52,691 bases of DNA, from the NCBI GenBank assembly GCA_964395315.1, contig CAYNBI010000012.1, forward strand, positions 1 through 52,691. Reading direction: 5' to 3'. Below the pieces are notes generated by a model that saw nothing but the letters and a program-made list of their open reading frames with translations, was not told the DNA's origin and did no database searches. This document shows positions 24,982 through 32,870 of this stretch, piece after piece (the stretch's first letter is position 1; every line of letters starts with the position of its first letter). A program made the translations under genes and the position numbers. The stretch is from CAVORB01 sp964395315 (GTDB lineage Bacteria > Pseudomonadota > Gammaproteobacteria > Chromatiales > Chromatiaceae).

Positions 24982-27900
24982 CTACCCGGTATCCCGGGGC
25001 GCGCCGAGATGCCTGATCCTGGTCTCGACGGCGGTCAGGATCCGGCGGATCCCCGATCCCGCCCATCGAGCCGGCGACCAAGCGCGGCTCCGGATCGACT
25101 CGGTCCACACGGGTTCCCGCAACTCCAACGCAACCTCCGCGACCGGGTTCCCCCGACGCTCGAACCAGGTACTCCCCTCCTCGACCAGATCAATCAGGAG
25201 ACGAACCGGCCCCCGCCCGGCGGGCGCAGTGACGTCGAGACGGATCCAGGCCTGCCCATTCGGTGCCAAGGCCGGCAGCGGGGCACCACCGTCCCGCCAT
25301 GTCAGGACATCGCCGTTTGCGTCCAGCCAACGGGCCGCAACCATCAGGCCAGAGGCCGGAAAGGCTGGCCAGGCCTGGGGGCTGGTGTTTCTGACCCCGA
25401 CGCGGATGGATAGGGGCATGCCCGCAGCGGCACGGTTCGGTGCGCCGTCGACCTGCCACGCGACGCGGTAGGCGTTTCCGGGAAGAAAACGCGGAGCATC
25501 TCGCAGCGCGCTGCGCATATGCACACGCAATACATCGGCCAGTGATCCGATGTTCCCGTCTTGGAAGAACCTCCCATGCGCCCCCTGAATGAAGCCGACT
25601 TGGTAGTCCGGGAAGCTCCTTGTCCAGGCTAGCTCGGGCCGGCGATACCTGAGCCATGGGTAGGCCGCCTGGCTGTCGCGCCCAAACAGCAGCAACACCC
25701 TCTCGCCATAGGGCTGGGGCAGGAACGACCACTCCATGAGCACCAGCAGGGGTATGTGACGGCGCCTTCTCAGCAGATGCTGCGCGACGGCCAAGGCGAT
25801 CACCGCGCCCTGGCAGTTGCCGCCGACGAACAGCGGTCCCTCGGGATACAGATCCTCGATCTCTCGGGCGTAATGCAGCGCGAAGGCCTGAACCTCGTCC
25901 TCTGAGTAGTCCATGACCTCACTGCCCGAGCGCATGCCGAACACCGGTGTGCCAGCGCCCAGATGGCGCGCGAGCTGCGAAAACTCCTCGCCCGACTGGC
26001 AGACCCAGGCGAGGGGGAGATCTGCGCCGCGGGGATTGAGCATCGAAACGAGGCTCCCCACCTTCCTGCGCTCGCCGGGCCAGGCGGCAACGTAAGGAAG
26101 CAGCTTGCGGTAGATTTCCGTCGGCATCGGCCAGTGCGAGCCCGTCTCGATCGCGCGCTCCCGTCGCGCGGGCGTTATCGTGCGCAGGCGATCAAGAAGG
26201 GTGCCTAACAGCGGCCGGGCGAAGAACGCCTCGACGGGGATGCGCAGCCCCAACTCCGCCTCGATGCGCCCGAACAGCTCCGCGGCGGCCAACGAGTTCC
26301 CGCCGCACGCGAAGAAGTCGTCCTCATTGCTCGGGTCACCGGCGCATCCCAGCGCCTCCGACCAGATGCGCGTGACCCGTTCCGCGGCCGATTGCGCCCT
26401 GGTTCCAGCCCGCTTGTCGATCCATCCGGGTCCGACATCCGCCGCCAGGCAACGCAGCTCCCCCCTCGTGAACCGCTCGCCAAGCAGGGAACGCCGAACC
26501 TTTCCGGCCGCCGTCCGCGGAATCTGGTCCGGCCACACGGCCACGACATCCCGGACGGGCACGCCCGGATCGCGGGCGAGGCCGCGCCGGATCCTGCGGA
26601 CGGTATCTCCGACGCGGAGGGGCGTTTGGTCGATCGGCTCGAAGAAAACGGCGAGGCTCTCCGTGGCGTCCGCCGGTCGGCGTATCGTGCAGGCCGTCAG
26701 TTCCACCACCTCGCCCGCCAGAAGGCCCTGAAGCAACGTCTCCATGTCGACCAGGGAGTAGTTCTTGGCATTGATGATGACGACGTCCTTCGCGCGATCC
26801 GTGACGCTCAGACAACCCTCCGCCAGGAACCCCAGATCCCCGCTCCGAAACCAGCCGTCAGCGGTGAAGCTCGTTGCGGTCCGGTCCGGTCGGCCGACAT
26901 AACCGGCGAACATCCTCGTCGGCGCGCGGATCTGCACGTGACCCTGGCGGCCCTCGTCGAGGACACGGTCCTCATCGTCGACAATGCGGATGCTCACCCC
27001 TGGGACCGGCGGGCCCAGCGAGGGTCTCGCCGAAGGCGGCTCAGTGTCGGAAAACTCCATCGGCGTCTCGCCGCCCGCGATCAGCCCCGTCTCGGTCATG
27101 CCGTAGCCCGGAAAGATGATCCCTTCCGGTGCACCATGACGGGCCAGCAACTCGGCGAACGAGCGCATCACTTGCGGGACGACGGTCTCCCCGCCCACGC
27201 CCACGCGCTCGAGGCTGCTTAGGTCCCAGCGCGCGTCGGAGCGGGCGGCCGCCGAGTCGATCCGACGCGCGAGATACGAAGTCAAGGGAAGGTAGCCAAC
27301 GCGAAACCGCTCAACGGCGTCGAACAGCGCGAGCGGTGAAGCGAGCGCCGACTCGGTCGCCAGATACACGTACTCGCTAAACCGGGCGCTCACGCAGTGA
27401 AGACCGGTAACGCTATCGAGCGAGAACCAACCCAAGCCGACCCTGCGGCCTTGCCCCCCTTGTGCGGAAGAACGCGAGAACAGGCGGTCGATCAGTGCGG
27501 CGTGCGGCAGTGCGACCAGCTTGAGGTCTTCCGTGGTGCCGGAAGACGGCAGGACGCAGGCCCAGTCATCAGGATCCGCATCGCCGACCTGGGGCAGCCC
27601 GCCCGCTGTCCCCCGCAGATCCCCGATATGCCGGAAACGCGAACCCATCCGGGGCAGTCCTTCGCGGATGGGCTCGAAACGATCGTCCGCGACGACCAGA
27701 GCCGGCCGCAGCCTCTCCAGTACGCCGATCAGGGAATCGCTGCGTCGGGAACGCAGGACCGTGCGCCCCAGCGAGCTGATCGGCGCCGCGACGAACCCGC
27801 CCCGCCAGCATGCCCAGACGCCGGCAACGAGCTCCAGTACCCCGTCGAGAAGCAGGGCAACGGTCGCGCCTCGCGCGCAGCCAGCGCGACGCATGCCCAG

Positions 27901-28044
27901 GGCGATGCGCCCTGCGTCGTCCCAAAGCTGCGCGTAGCCGGCTGACCGGTGCTCCCCGCCCAGGTGATACTGCCAATATCTGCCTTGCGGGCAGGCCTGG
28001 ATTCGCTCCTCCAGCGCGGTGGCGAGGTTTGTCGGCAGCTGCAT
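24982..28044 (-). CDS. Adenylation-carrier-thioesterase protein with C-terminal beta-sandwich
   Basis: A 1020-aa NRPS-like enzyme. Domains: AMP-binding ligase (about 15-530) with LPSSGTTEDLK, GYGMTETG, DGWFRSGDLGF, DRAKDVVIINAKNY and the catalytic Lys515 in PRTAAGKVRR; carrier domain (about 550-620) with phosphopantetheine serine S584 in CGGNSLAAAEL; thioesterase-like alpha/beta hydrolase (about 665-850) with G-G-N-C744-Q-G in place of GxSxG and His823 in QGAHGRF; then a beta-sandwich (about 870-975) containing VGVRNTSPQAWPAF, similar to Ig-like domains in some glycan enzymes. It has no condensation domain. The ATG at 28044 has GAGG 6 nt upstream; a GTG at 28089 adds 15 residues. It directly follows the HExxH gene, suggesting it loads an acyl or aminoacyl group used in the same pathway. 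Substrate unknown. Confidence 0.88.
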   Translation of the reverse strand: MQLPTNLATALEERIQACPQGRYWQYHLGGEHRSAGYAQLWDDAGRIALGMRRAGCARGATVALLLDGVLELVAGVWACWRGGFVAAPISSLGRTVLRSRRSDSLIGVLERLRPALVVADDRFEPIREGLPRMGSRFRHIGDLRGTAGGLPQVGDADPDDWACVLPSSGTTEDLKLVALPHAALIDRLFSRSSAQGGQGRRVGLGWFSLDSVTGLHCVSARFSEYVYLATESALASPLALFDAVERFRVGYLPLTSYLARRIDSAAARSDARWDLSSLERVGVGGETVVPQVMRSFAELLARHGAPEGIIFPGYGMTETGLIAGGETPMEFSDTEPPSARPSLGPPVPGVSIRIVDDEDRVLDEGRQGHVQIRAPTRMFAGYVGRPDRTATSFTADGWFRSGDLGFLAEGCLSVTDRAKDVVIINAKNYSLVDMETLLQGLLAGEVVELTACTIRRPADATESLAVFFEPIDQTPLRVGDTVRRIRRGLARDPGVPVRDVVAVWPDQIPRTAAGKVRRSLLGERFTRGELRCLAADVGPGWIDKRAGTRAQSAAERVTRIWSEALGCAGDPSNEDDFFACGGNSLAAAELFGRIEAELGLRIPVEAFFARPLLGTLLDRLRTITPARRERAIETGSHWPMPTEIYRKLLPYVAAWPGERRKVGSLVSMLNPRGADLPLAWVCQSGEEFSQLARHLGAGTPVFGMRSGSEVMDYSEDEVQAFALHYAREIEDLYPEGPLFVGGNCQGAVIALAVAQHLLRRRRHIPLLVLMEWSFLPQPYGERVLLLFGRDSQAAYPWLRYRRPELAWTRSFPDYQVGFIQGAHGRFFQDGNIGSLADVLRVHMRSALRDAPRFLPGNAYRVAWQVDGAPNRAAAGMPLSIRVGVRNTSPQAWPAFPASGLMVAARWLDANGDVLTWRDGGAPLPALAPNGQAWIRLDVTAPAGRGPVRLLIDLVEEGSTWFERRGNPVAEVALELREPVWTESIRSRAWSPARWAGSGIRRILTAVETRIRHLGAPRDTG

Positions 28045-28122
28045 CGAAACCTCGGCGCGCGCTCCGTGCGCGATGGACGGCGTAGTCACCTCCGGGCGAA
28101 AGGGGTTCGTGGTTGCAAGCGC

Positions 28123-29103
28123 TCAGCCCGCCTGCGCCAGATAGGCCTCCGCGGAGGCCATGATCTCTCTGCCGTTCAGGGTCAATCGCGCATGCCGCCG
28201 AATCGTATCGACACCCGAGAGGAAGCGTTCCCGGCAGGCAAGGGCCGCCTGCTCGGCGAGGCGTGCGTCCTGCCCGCCCACCAGGCCCAGGTCCAGAAGC
28301 CGCCGGTGGAAGTAATGCAGACGGGCGCAGACGAAGGTTGCATGATAGACCCCGTCCATCGGACGGCGATCCCTTCGCAAGGGTGAGGGGTAGGAATCCT
28401 CCACCGCATTGGCCACCAGGGGCTCGACCCGGGAAAGGCCGAACAGCAGGTGGTGGGCGGTCTCGTGCACCAGGCCGTCCGCCAGGGCCAGCAGCGTGCC
28501 GTGGGTCTCCGCGTTGAGGATCACGGCTCCCCACAGCATCAGCGAGGACACGCCGCCGAACCGCCGGGACGTCGGCCCTGCGGCCGGCGCCGCCGCGATG
28601 ATCTGCACGACCATGGCGTCCAGCTCGGCGCGCAGCGCCGGATCCGCCGCTTCGATCAAGTCAAGCGCGGCCGGGGCCAGCGATCGAAATTGGTCCCACA
28701 CCTCCGGCCCGGGTGCGCCGAGGAAGCCCGGATGCGCGGACCCCAGATCCACCAGGCGAGCGTAGCGCTCGAGGTCATCGCCCAATTCGTCCCGCGTGAA
28801 CGGAAGGATCGTGAGCGTCGGGCTCTGCCGAGCCAACCTGAGAATCTCGCCGAACAGGCGCTGCGCCGCGTCTCCTGCCTCTTCCTGCAAGGCAAGCACG
28901 AGATCGAAATAGCGCCCCGCCAGACCAGGCAACACCCGATGCGCCCGAATCTCCCCGAGCGCCCGGGCGACCTCATCGGCGTCATGCCGCCGCAGACGGT
29001 CGTCCGCGGCATGCAGGTGCGCCAGGCTGTCGGCCAGGTCCTCCCGCATGTCCGAATCGAGCCTCGCGGGGGGCGGTTTCAGTTCCGGGAATATCTTCGC
29101 CAT
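28123..29103 (-). CDS. HExxH-family putative RiPP-modifying enzyme
   Basis: A 326-aa protein with the motif H213-E-T-A-H217-H in LADGLVHETAHHLLFGL and a downstream block DSYPSPLRRDRRPMDGVYHATF (239-257 region). This matches the 'HEXXH motif domain' family found beside RiPP precursors, some members of which are described as alpha-ketoglutarate-dependent peptide beta-hydroxylases rather than proteases. The first 200 residues are helical and probably bind the precursor. It stands between a 75-aa repeat-containing peptide gene and the adenylation-carrier-thioesterase gene on the same strand. Hydroxylation of the precursor is inferred from family and context; no substrate residue is known. Confidence 0.82.
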   Translation of the reverse strand: MAKIFPELKPPPARLDSDMREDLADSLAHLHAADDRLRRHDADEVARALGEIRAHRVLPGLAGRYFDLVLALQEEAGDAAQRLFGEILRLARQSPTLTILPFTRDELGDDLERYARLVDLGSAHPGFLGAPGPEVWDQFRSLAPAALDLIEAADPALRAELDAMVVQIIAAAPAAGPTSRRFGGVSSLMLWGAVILNAETHGTLLALADGLVHETAHHLLFGLSRVEPLVANAVEDSYPSPLRRDRRPMDGVYHATFVCARLHYFHRRLLDLGLVGGQDARLAEQAALACRERFLSGVDTIRRHARLTLNGREIMASAEAYLAQAG

Positions 29104-29118
29104 CCCAACCTCACCCGC

Positions 29119-29155
29119 AAAAAGCAGGCCCCAACCGTTGACGCTTGGGGCCTGC
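29119..29155 (-). terminator. Intrinsic terminator between precursor and enzyme genes
   Basis: On the minus strand, GCAGGCCCCAA (29155-29145) and TTGGGGCCTGC (29134-29124) form a perfect 11-bp stem with a 10-nt loop, followed by TTTTT (29123-29119). It lies after the precursor stop and 16 bp before the HExxH start. Partial termination here would give more precursor transcript than enzyme transcript, as in many bacteriocin operons. Confidence 0.75.
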
Positions 29156-29173
29156 GCATTGAGAACCGCGGAG

Positions 29174-29222
29174 GGCTCCGGCGGAGCCGAACGAAGGGCA
29201 CGTCGAAAAATCGAAGGTGCCC
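29174..29222. repeat. Two further hairpins in the precursor-enzyme spacer
   Basis: Arms GGCTCC/GGAGCC (29174-29179, 29183-29188) and GGGCAC/GTGCCC (29196-29201, 29217-29222, with an inner TCGA pairing) form two more stem-loops next to the terminator. They could stabilise the 3' end of a precursor-only mRNA. Neither has a T tract. Confidence 0.4.
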
Positions 29223-29250
29223 ATGCGAGCCGAGGATGGCCCGTCGAGAG

Positions 29251-29478
29251 CTAGCCCGGGACCTCGCCGTCGCCGATCTTGTTGAATGCCCGGTCGAGCG
29301 CCACGGCAGTTCGACCCGCATCCGGCATATCGGGAGACCCGACGGGCGCTTCACCAACCTTGTTGAACGCGCGATCGACCCGACCCGGGGTCACGTCGTC
29401 GGCACTGCTCGTCAGATGCCGGAAACCGAGCAGCTTGGTCAGGTCGACCCCGGAATCGGGGCTGGCTTTTTCGGACAT
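29251..29478 (-). CDS. RiPP-like precursor peptide with two DRAFNK repeats
   Basis: A 75-aa peptide gene with a good ribosome site (GAGGTAA, 6 nt from ATG). Residues 1-33 look like a leader, with a short amphipathic VDLTKLLGFRHL segment that could bind a maturation enzyme. Residues 34-75 contain two near-copies 27 residues apart: DRAFNKVGE (35-43) and DRAFNKIGD (62-70), each followed by a Gly/Pro/Val stretch. There is no cysteine and no signal peptide. It is first in a minus-strand row with a HExxH-family enzyme and an adenylation-carrier-thioesterase enzyme. Reading it as a multi-core precursor is inference from size, repeats and neighbours. Confidence 0.7.
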   Translation of the reverse strand: MSEKASPDSGVDLTKLLGFRHLTSSADDVTPGRVDRAFNKVGEAPVGSPDMPDAGRTAVALDRAFNKIGDGEVPG

Positions 29479-29988
29479 GGTGGTTACCTCGATTTCTGTG
29501 GAGATGTTGTAGCGTTCCCAAGGACATGCGGCTGTGGAACTGCCGCCACGAACCTCTAAGCCGGCGTGAAAGGCAGAGTGCGGCGTCACGGACCCGGCCA
29601 GGCGAAGGCCGTCCCTTACCCTTTCCTGTTCCTCGCCGTCACGCCTTGGACGAGGGTCCGCGGACGCCGGAAGCTTACAAACCCCTGAACCCTGGATCAA
29701 GGCACCCGAACAGAATCGGACGGCCCCTGGGCGGAACGAGTTATCGTGGACGTGCGTGGCTTGGGCCAGGCGCACACGGGGAGTCGCGTCTCGGCCGCTC
29801 TCGTCGGCACCTCGCTGGGCTCGACCTCTGCCGCCATGCCCAACGTGGCCGCCGTCAGCCAGCGCGACGAGCCCTCGCACCTGGCCTTCTTCGTCATGCC
29901 GCCGGTGTGCGGCCGATTCAGCGACCCGGTGAAGGCACCGCCGATCTCCTACTTCCCGACCCGCCTGGGTACCGTCAGGAACGACGCC
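29479..29988. other. 510-bp region upstream of the precursor gene
   Basis: This gap lies between the sterol-desaturase-type gene stop and the precursor start. Open frames are present on both strands but lack convincing ribosome sites or recognisable protein sequence. A promoter for the precursor must lie here or beyond; I could not pick one reliably. Confidence 0.35.
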
Positions 29989-30852
29989 TCAGCCGGGACC
30001 GCTCTCTCCGTCGCCCCAGCGCCGGCGGTTGATGGCGTACTCCGTCACCTCGCCGCGGAAGGGCAGCAGCAGCATGCCGGGGAGCCGGTCCACCTCCCGC
30101 GGGTCGCGATAGCCGCGGATGCCGATGGTCATGCCCGCGTGCCCCGCCCGGGGCTGATCCCGGTAGGTGCCGAGCAGCCGGTCCCACCAGGAAAGGTTGA
30201 AGCCGAAGTTGGAGTTGGTCTCGTCGTCCTCCACCGAGTGGTGGACGCGGTGCATGTCGGGCGTCACCACCAGCCAGCGCAGCACCCGGTCCAGACCGGC
30301 TGGCAGCCCCACGTTGCCGTGGTTGAACATCGCCATGCCGTTGAGGATCACCTCGAACAGGATCACGGCGACCACGGGCGGCCCGAGCACCATGATCGCG
30401 GCGAACTTGATCACCATCGACAGCAGGATCTCGATGGGGTGGAAGCGCGCCCCCGTGGTGAGATCGTAGTCGAGGTCCGCGTGATGGACCCGGTGCAGCC
30501 GCCACAGGGCGGGCACCGCGTGGAACATGACGTGCTGGAGCCAGATCACGAAGTCCAGCACGATCACGGCGACCGGAACCGCGAGCCAGAGCGGGAGGCC
30601 GACGGCGTTGAGCACCCCCCAGCCCCGCGCCTCGGCGATCGCGGCCATGCCCACCGCGGCGGCGGGAAAGACGAGCCGCAGCAGGATCGAGTTCAGCACC
30701 ACCAGCCCGATGTTGCTCGTCCAGCGCTGGGACCTGGAGACGCTGAGCGCCCGCCGCGGCGCGCGCACCTCCCACAGCGCCATCAGCGCGAAGATGCCTA
30801 GGAAGAAGCCGAGGCGGATGGCCGCCTCGTGTTCGAGAATCAGGTTATCCAA
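29989..30852 (-). CDS. Sterol desaturase/fatty acid hydroxylase-superfamily protein
   Basis: A 287-aa membrane-bound di-iron oxygenase-type protein. Four N-terminal helices precede histidine clusters QHVMFH, HRVHHAD, FHPIE and HRVHHS, which together form the eight-His di-iron site of the sterol desaturase/fatty acid hydroxylase family. Such enzymes hydroxylate or desaturate lipids using O2. It is the last gene of a five-gene minus-strand row that begins with the multiheme cytochrome, 91 bp after the 200-aa exported protein. The substrate is unknown and the link with the cytochrome is positional only. Confidence 0.9.
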   Translation of the reverse strand: MDNLILEHEAAIRLGFFLGIFALMALWEVRAPRRALSVSRSQRWTSNIGLVVLNSILLRLVFPAAAVGMAAIAEARGWGVLNAVGLPLWLAVPVAVIVLDFVIWLQHVMFHAVPALWRLHRVHHADLDYDLTTGARFHPIEILLSMVIKFAAIMVLGPPVVAVILFEVILNGMAMFNHGNVGLPAGLDRVLRWLVVTPDMHRVHHSVEDDETNSNFGFNLSWWDRLLGTYRDQPRAGHAGMTIGIRGYRDPREVDRLPGMLLLPFRGEVTEYAINRRRWGDGESGPG

Positions 30853-30943
30853 ATCGACACCGCCGGCAATCGAGCAAGATGGCTACCCACAACCGCAGTG
30901 ATGGCGGTCGGCACAGTGACAATCAAGCCAGGCCAAGGGGCGA

Positions 30944-31546
30944 TCAGGGCAGGAAGGAGAGCGCCCCCAGGGCGGCGTTGATCCGTTCCTTTACCGCCTC
31001 GTAGTCATCGAACAGGAACACCGCGTAGGCGTCGGCCAGCTTGTTCTTGTGCATGGCGATGACCAGCGCCTGCCGGTGCCCGGCCTGGAATTCGGCGCTG
31101 ACATCGAACACCGCTGCCGAGGCCCAGTCGGCGTTGAACTTCTCCCCGGCCTGCCGGGGCGGATACTCTCCGGTCGGGCTATGGCGGCCGTTGGACAACA
31201 GGGTGACCATGGACTGGAACATGACCGGGAACATGTGGTTCGGGTCGGGCGCCGAGCTGTGCGGGTCCTCGTAGTCGACGATGATCCGCCCCAGGGGCCG
31301 CACCGCGTAGCGGATCTCCAGGCTGCCATCGGCGGCGGCCACGGCGTGGTCGTATCGGAACAGCGGATTGGGACGCACCGCCACGGGCGCGAAACCCGCC
31401 GGGGCCGCGAAGCGCATCCCGGATTCCGACAGGAGCTGCTCGAAGCTTGGCGCGGCATGCGCGGGCTCGCGCGGCTCATCCGTTGCGATCGCGACCGACG
31501 TCCACCCGGCGAGTCCCAAGAGGATCCAGCAAACGAGCCTAGTCAT
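30944..31546 (-). CDS. Exported hypothetical protein
   Basis: A 200-aa exported protein: signal peptide residues 1-22 (AIA-TDE), then a mature domain with alternating strands and helices, ending DYEAVKERINAALGALSFLP. A FDVSAEFQAGHRQALVIAMHKNK segment is typical of a small alpha/beta fold, but no family is recognised. The ATG at 31546 has GGGAGAAG upstream and yields a clean signal peptide; the longer open frame is rejected. Located between the TPR protein and the hydroxylase gene in the multiheme-cytochrome row. Confidence 0.75.
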   Translation of the reverse strand: MTRLVCWILLGLAGWTSVAIATDEPREPAHAAPSFEQLLSESGMRFAAPAGFAPVAVRPNPLFRYDHAVAAADGSLEIRYAVRPLGRIIVDYEDPHSSAPDPNHMFPVMFQSMVTLLSNGRHSPTGEYPPRQAGEKFNADWASAAVFDVSAEFQAGHRQALVIAMHKNKLADAYAVFLFDDYEAVKERINAALGALSFLP

Positions 31547-31595
31547 CGCTTCTCCCGGGCGCGGTCGGCGCCCTTTCGCTTCCGGCCTTCCACGC

Positions 31596-32384
31596 TCACT
31601 GATGCGGGTTGGGAGGGGGCGCGACCTCCACCCGCTCGGGATTGCGCAGGACCTCGAGCATCTCCCGCGCCTGTGCATTCCACACCTCGTTCTGCGAGAT
31701 CTGCAGGAAGCGCTCCAGGTCGGAAATCGCGGCGTCTCTCTCGCCCAGGGCATCCCGCACCGCCGCGCGGTTGAAGTAGGGCCCGGGCAGGTGCGGATCG
31801 AGGGCGATGCAGTAGTCGAAGTCCTCGCGGGCGCCGTTCAGGTCCCTCTCGACGTAACGCATGGCGCCGCGGTTGAACCGCGCCGCCAGCAGGTCCGGGT
31901 CCAGCGCGACGGCCCGGTCGAGGTCCGCCAGGGCCCGGTCGGTGCGGCCGAACTGGCGGTAGGCCTGCGCCCGGTTGGTCAGCGCCTCTGCGTCCGCCGG
32001 GTCGAGCGTGACCGCCTTCTCCAGGTCCGCGAGAGCCGGGGAGACGCGCCCTTCCTGCAGCAGCAGGCTGCCGCGCACCGCGTAGAGCCTGGCATGGTCC
32101 GGGTGCTGGTCGATCGCCATGGACAGGGTGTGCAGGGTCTCCTGCGGCCGCCCCTCCGCCTTGTGCTTGAGGGCGATCTCGATCTGGGTGTCGGCATCGA
32201 GCTTGCCGTGCGGGTCGTAGGACGCGCCATGGGGTCGGCCGGGGCGGACCGGAACGGGCGTGGGCGCCGCGTCGGGCCCGTTGGACGGGGTGCTCGCGGG
32301 CTCCCGGTCCTGCGCTGCGCCCGGCAACGGGGCAGCGATGACAAACGCGCTCGCGAGCATGGCGGCAGCGGTGAATGGTTTCAT
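31596..32384 (-). CDS. Exported TPR-repeat protein
   Basis: A 262-aa exported protein. After a signal peptide (to about residue 25) and a Pro-rich linker come at least four tetratricopeptide repeats, seen in phrases such as ALADLEKAVTLDPADAEALTNRA, ALADLDRAVALDPDLLAARFNRG and DFDYCIALDPHLPGPYFNRA (each quoted in part). TPRs mediate protein contacts, and exported TPR proteins often help assemble multiheme cytochromes or envelope complexes. The ATG at 32384 is used; a GTG at 32399 is possible. It lies 140 bp after the 89-aa protein gene and 49 bp before the next gene. Confidence 0.85.
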   Translation of the reverse strand: MKPFTAAAMLASAFVIAAPLPGAAQDREPASTPSNGPDAAPTPVPVRPGRPHGASYDPHGKLDADTQIEIALKHKAEGRPQETLHTLSMAIDQHPDHARLYAVRGSLLLQEGRVSPALADLEKAVTLDPADAEALTNRAQAYRQFGRTDRALADLDRAVALDPDLLAARFNRGAMRYVERDLNGAREDFDYCIALDPHLPGPYFNRAAVRDALGERDAAISDLERFLQISQNEVWNAQAREMLEVLRNPERVEVAPPPNPHQ

Positions 32385-32524
32385 CGAACGTCGTCTCACT
32401 GGAGTCAGGCGGCCGGGCGGCGCAGGCCCGGCCGCACGAAAGGGGCGGACGAGGCGCGAACGAAGCCAAACGGCGTTGCGCTCGCCCCCGTCCCGATGGC
32501 ATGCGCCTCGGGCTGGCGGCCCGG

Positions 32525-32794
32525 TCAGTAGCCGGTGCTCCCAGGCTCCGGATCGACGCCGATGTCACCCGGCGGGCTTGACAGATAATCGGCGATACAT
32601 TGCCGCATGTAGGCTTCCTTGTCTTCCGCCAGTATGTCCAGCCGTTCGGCCGCATCCTCGCAATAGAGCCTCGCGTCGCGCTCCGTCGGCCCAACGCCCT
32701 TGGCGGTCGTCTCGCCCGCTGCCGCACCCGCGAGCCACAGCGAGGCCGTCAGCGCCGCGACGGTCCTTGCCGGATCTGAGAACAGGGTCTTCAT
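32525..32794 (-). CDS. Small exported protein (89 aa)
   Basis: An 89-aa protein with a signal peptide (residues 1-27, ending AAAG or GAAA-GET) and a mature ~60-residue helical part with two cysteines (RLYCEDAAERL and MRQCIADYL) that may form a disulfide. The ribosome site GGAGGATTCGACC before the ATG is excellent and decides the start over an upstream in-frame ATG at 32815. Second gene of the multiheme-cytochrome row, 76 bp after it. No family recognised; a periplasmic partner of the cytochrome is possible. Confidence 0.75.
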   Translation of the reverse strand: MKTLFSDPARTVAALTASLWLAGAAAGETTAKGVGPTERDARLYCEDAAERLDILAEDKEAYMRQCIADYLSSPPGDIGVDPEPGSTGY

Positions 32795-32870
32795 GGTCGA
32801 ATCCTCCGAATGCAAGCGGCCTGCTTACGCCCGGTCCCGGCGGGTCCGTCCCCCGGGACCGGGCGGGCGG

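Noticed and set aside
28123..29103. Zinc metalloprotease
   Set aside because: HExxH alone is not decisive; the downstream SPLRRDRRPMDG block and the precursor-like neighbour fit the RiPP-modification family.
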